From: Ampullimonas aquatilis
GTDB taxonomy: Bacteria > Pseudomonadota > Gammaproteobacteria > Burkholderiales > Burkholderiaceae_D
Reading direction: 5' to 3'
NCBI RefSeq assembly: GCF_049675895.1
Contig: NZ_CP183834.1
Location: 310,001 to 374,000, forward strand
DNA length: 64,000 bases
Shown here: positions 62,926-64,000 of the stretch, one piece after another
Layout: each line of letters starts with the position of its first letter
How positions within the stretch are numbered: the stretch's first letter is position 1
The notes under the pieces: model-generated
Databases searched by the model: none
The model's input: the letters and a program-made list of their open reading frames with translations, nothing else
Told to the model about the DNA's origin: nothing
Translations under genes and position numbers: made by a program

Positions 62926-63567
62926 TTAACAACGGTTTTGAGCGCGCTGCTGGCTGAACCGGCCACGTTGGTTGACCACCCAGTTTTTCATTGATGGTAA
63001 TACTGCAACTTTTTCCCAGGTGTCGAGCCGATTAAGCTCACCTTGCAGATATTTGCAGACGGTATCATTACTGGGCATCATGATTTCCTTGACGGATTCG
63101 CCAGTACCTTCCGCATTGCTCGTATTGCCTTCTTTATTGCCCACCTTGCCACCGAGTGCGACCACGGCACGTTCACTTTGAGCGGCGATGGCGGCAGAGT
63201 CGTAGCCTTGTGTGTCGTGAATTTTCACTTCGCGGCTATTGGGTTTGTCATTGCATTCAGAATCTGAATAGACTGTTTTGCCATTCACCACACATTTGCG
63301 AATGCCACCACCGGCGCTGGCTGGGGCCACTGCAGTGGGTGGCACCACCGTCGTGGGGGCACTGCGCGATTTGACCACACCGGCAATCGCAGTGGATTCC
63401 AGCGATGCGGTCAGGGCACGCTTTTCCATTTGCAGTTTGGTACTGGCTTCGCGTGTCATCGACTCGACCTTGGCCAGTGATTGATCCATGCTCTGCGTAA
63501 ACCAGAACCAGGCACCGCCAATACCGGCAACCATGCCAATCAGCAATATGACAATAATCTTGATCAT
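62926..63567 (-). CDS. DUF4124-like membrane-anchored protein of unknown function
   Basis: A 213-residue protein with one N-terminal membrane helix (about 2-22), a short helical Lys/Glu-containing stretch, and an Ala/Pro/Val-rich linker. A small Cys-containing motif follows (about 90-115): RKCVVNGKTVYSDSECNDK, the DUF4124 pattern. The C-terminal part (about 165-213) has two further Cys and a QRGRFSQQRAQNRC end. It is probably periplasmic. No function is known to me. Its ATG overlaps the dut stop by one base, so the two are co-transcribed. Confidence 0.75.
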   Translation of the reverse strand: MIKIIVILLIGMVAGIGGAWFWFTQSMDQSLAKVESMTREASTKLQMEKRALTASLESTAIAGVVKSRSAPTTVVPPTAVAPASAGGGIRKCVVNGKTVYSDSECNDKPNSREVKIHDTQGYDSAAIAAQSERAVVALGGKVGNKEGNTSNAEGTGESVKEIMMPSNDTVCKYLQGELNRLDTWEKVAVLPSMKNWVVNQRGRFSQQRAQNRC

Positions 63568-64000
63568 CAGTGTTTCCCGGTACTGCCAAAGCCGCCGGCA
63601 CCACGCTGGCTGGCATCAAATTCATCGACGATATTAAACCCGACTTGCATGACTGGCACAATCACCAATTGCGCCAAGCGCTCCATCGGATTGAGCGTGA
63701 AAGCGGTACTGCCACGATTCCAGGTGCTGACCATCAATTGGCCCTGATAATCCGAGTCGATCAGACCCACCAGATTGCCCAGCACAATGCCATGCTTATG
63801 GCCCATGCCCGAACGTGGCAAAATCAGCGCGGCATAGCCAGGGTCATTCAAATGAATCGCCATGCCAGTCGGAATCAAATGCGTGGTGCTTGGCGCGATG
63901 ATGATGGGTGTATCAATGCAGGCGCGCAGATCCAGCCCGGCACTACCAGGTGTAGCATAAGCCGGTAATTGGTCTTTCAGGCGTTGATCCAGAATTTTAA
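63567..64000 (-). CDS. dut: Deoxyuridine 5'-triphosphate nucleotidohydrolase, 5' end outside window
   Basis: Trimeric dUTPase that hydrolyses dUTP to dUMP. The visible 144 codons cover nearly the whole enzyme: KILDQRLKDQLPAYATPGSAGLDLRAC (motif 1, read here as TPGSAGLDLRA), LPRSGMGHKHG (motif 2), GNLVGLIDSDYQGQLMVS (motif 3 with catalytic Asp), ERLAQLVIVPV (motif 4) and RGAGGFGSTG (motif 5). The frame is open to base 64000, and only a few N-terminal residues are missing. Confidence 0.95.
   Translation of the reverse strand, partial: KILDQRLKDQLPAYATPGSAGLDLRACIDTPIIIAPSTTHLIPTGMAIHLNDPGYAALILPRSGMGHKHGIVLGNLVGLIDSDYQGQLMVSTWNRGSTAFTLNPMERLAQLVIVPVMQVGFNIVDEFDASQRGAGGFGSTGKH

Overview
The window looks like a chromosomal segment of a betaproteobacterium of moderate GC. 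Evidence: the pilG-pilH-pilI-pilJ-chpA twitching chemosensory cluster beside rubredoxin, a thiD-like gene and hemL; the run mpl / yqiA-like / RNB / tonB-like / aroE / mtgA / mgtE; the long LeuA type; algH-ruvX-pyrR-pyrB-pyrC; and waaC-kdoO-waaA. Burkholderiales (Oxalobacteraceae-like) or a relative is my best guess. The family cannot be settled by reading alone.

Layout. 1-5.3 kb: end of a chemotaxis operon (cheR, cheD, cheB, a short transducer) followed by a partner-switching pair, a STAS antagonist and a receiver/PP2C phosphatase/HATPase protein. 5.4-14.9 kb: patatin-like lipase, Mpl muropeptide recycling, esterase, RNase II-like exonuclease, TonB-like protein, AroE, MtgA and the MgtE magnesium channel, closed by a perfect bidirectional terminator. 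15.0-19.3 kb, minus strand: leuA with a long leader, hemL, thiD-like. 19.4-29.9 kb, plus strand: rubredoxin and the Pil-Chp system, ending in a 2069-residue ChpA hybrid kinase. 30-37.4 kb: photolyase (minus), algH-ruvX-pyrR-pyrB-pyrC, plsC, apaH (minus).

37.5-62.7 kb is envelope polysaccharide. It starts with a WbpL/WecA-type initiating transferase, a WbpM-type dehydratase, the heptose kinase RfaE1 and a GT2 (plus strand). Then comes a tightly packed, AT-rich minus-strand operon of 11 genes: wzm, wzt with a carbohydrate-binding C-terminus, a methyltransferase/coiled-coil/two-glycosyltransferase fusion, a polytopic GT-C-like protein, an O-acyltransferase, a DegT aminotransferase, a GtrB-like GT2, an FdtD-like acetyltransferase-isomerase, GtrA, WecB and a GT. 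The module reads as an ABC-transporter-exported O-polysaccharide with a side-branch system apparently tied to a 3-acetamido-3,6-dideoxyhexose. Core LPS genes follow: WbpV-like epimerase, gmhA, phosphomannomutase/phosphoglucomutase, waaC, kdoO, waaA. The window closes with a DUF4124-like membrane protein and a truncated dut.

The strongest candidates for something new are (a) the methyltransferase-GT fusion, whose coiled coil is ten uninterrupted heptads containing an 84-bp tandem duplication, placed next to Wzt like a WbdD-type chain-length ruler; (b) interleaving of GtrA/GtrB/GT-C-like genes with dTDP-amino-sugar genes; and (c) a Leu-rich leader ORF ending in CTA codons ahead of leuA. No tRNA, rRNA, CRISPR array, insertion sequence or prophage gene was recognised.
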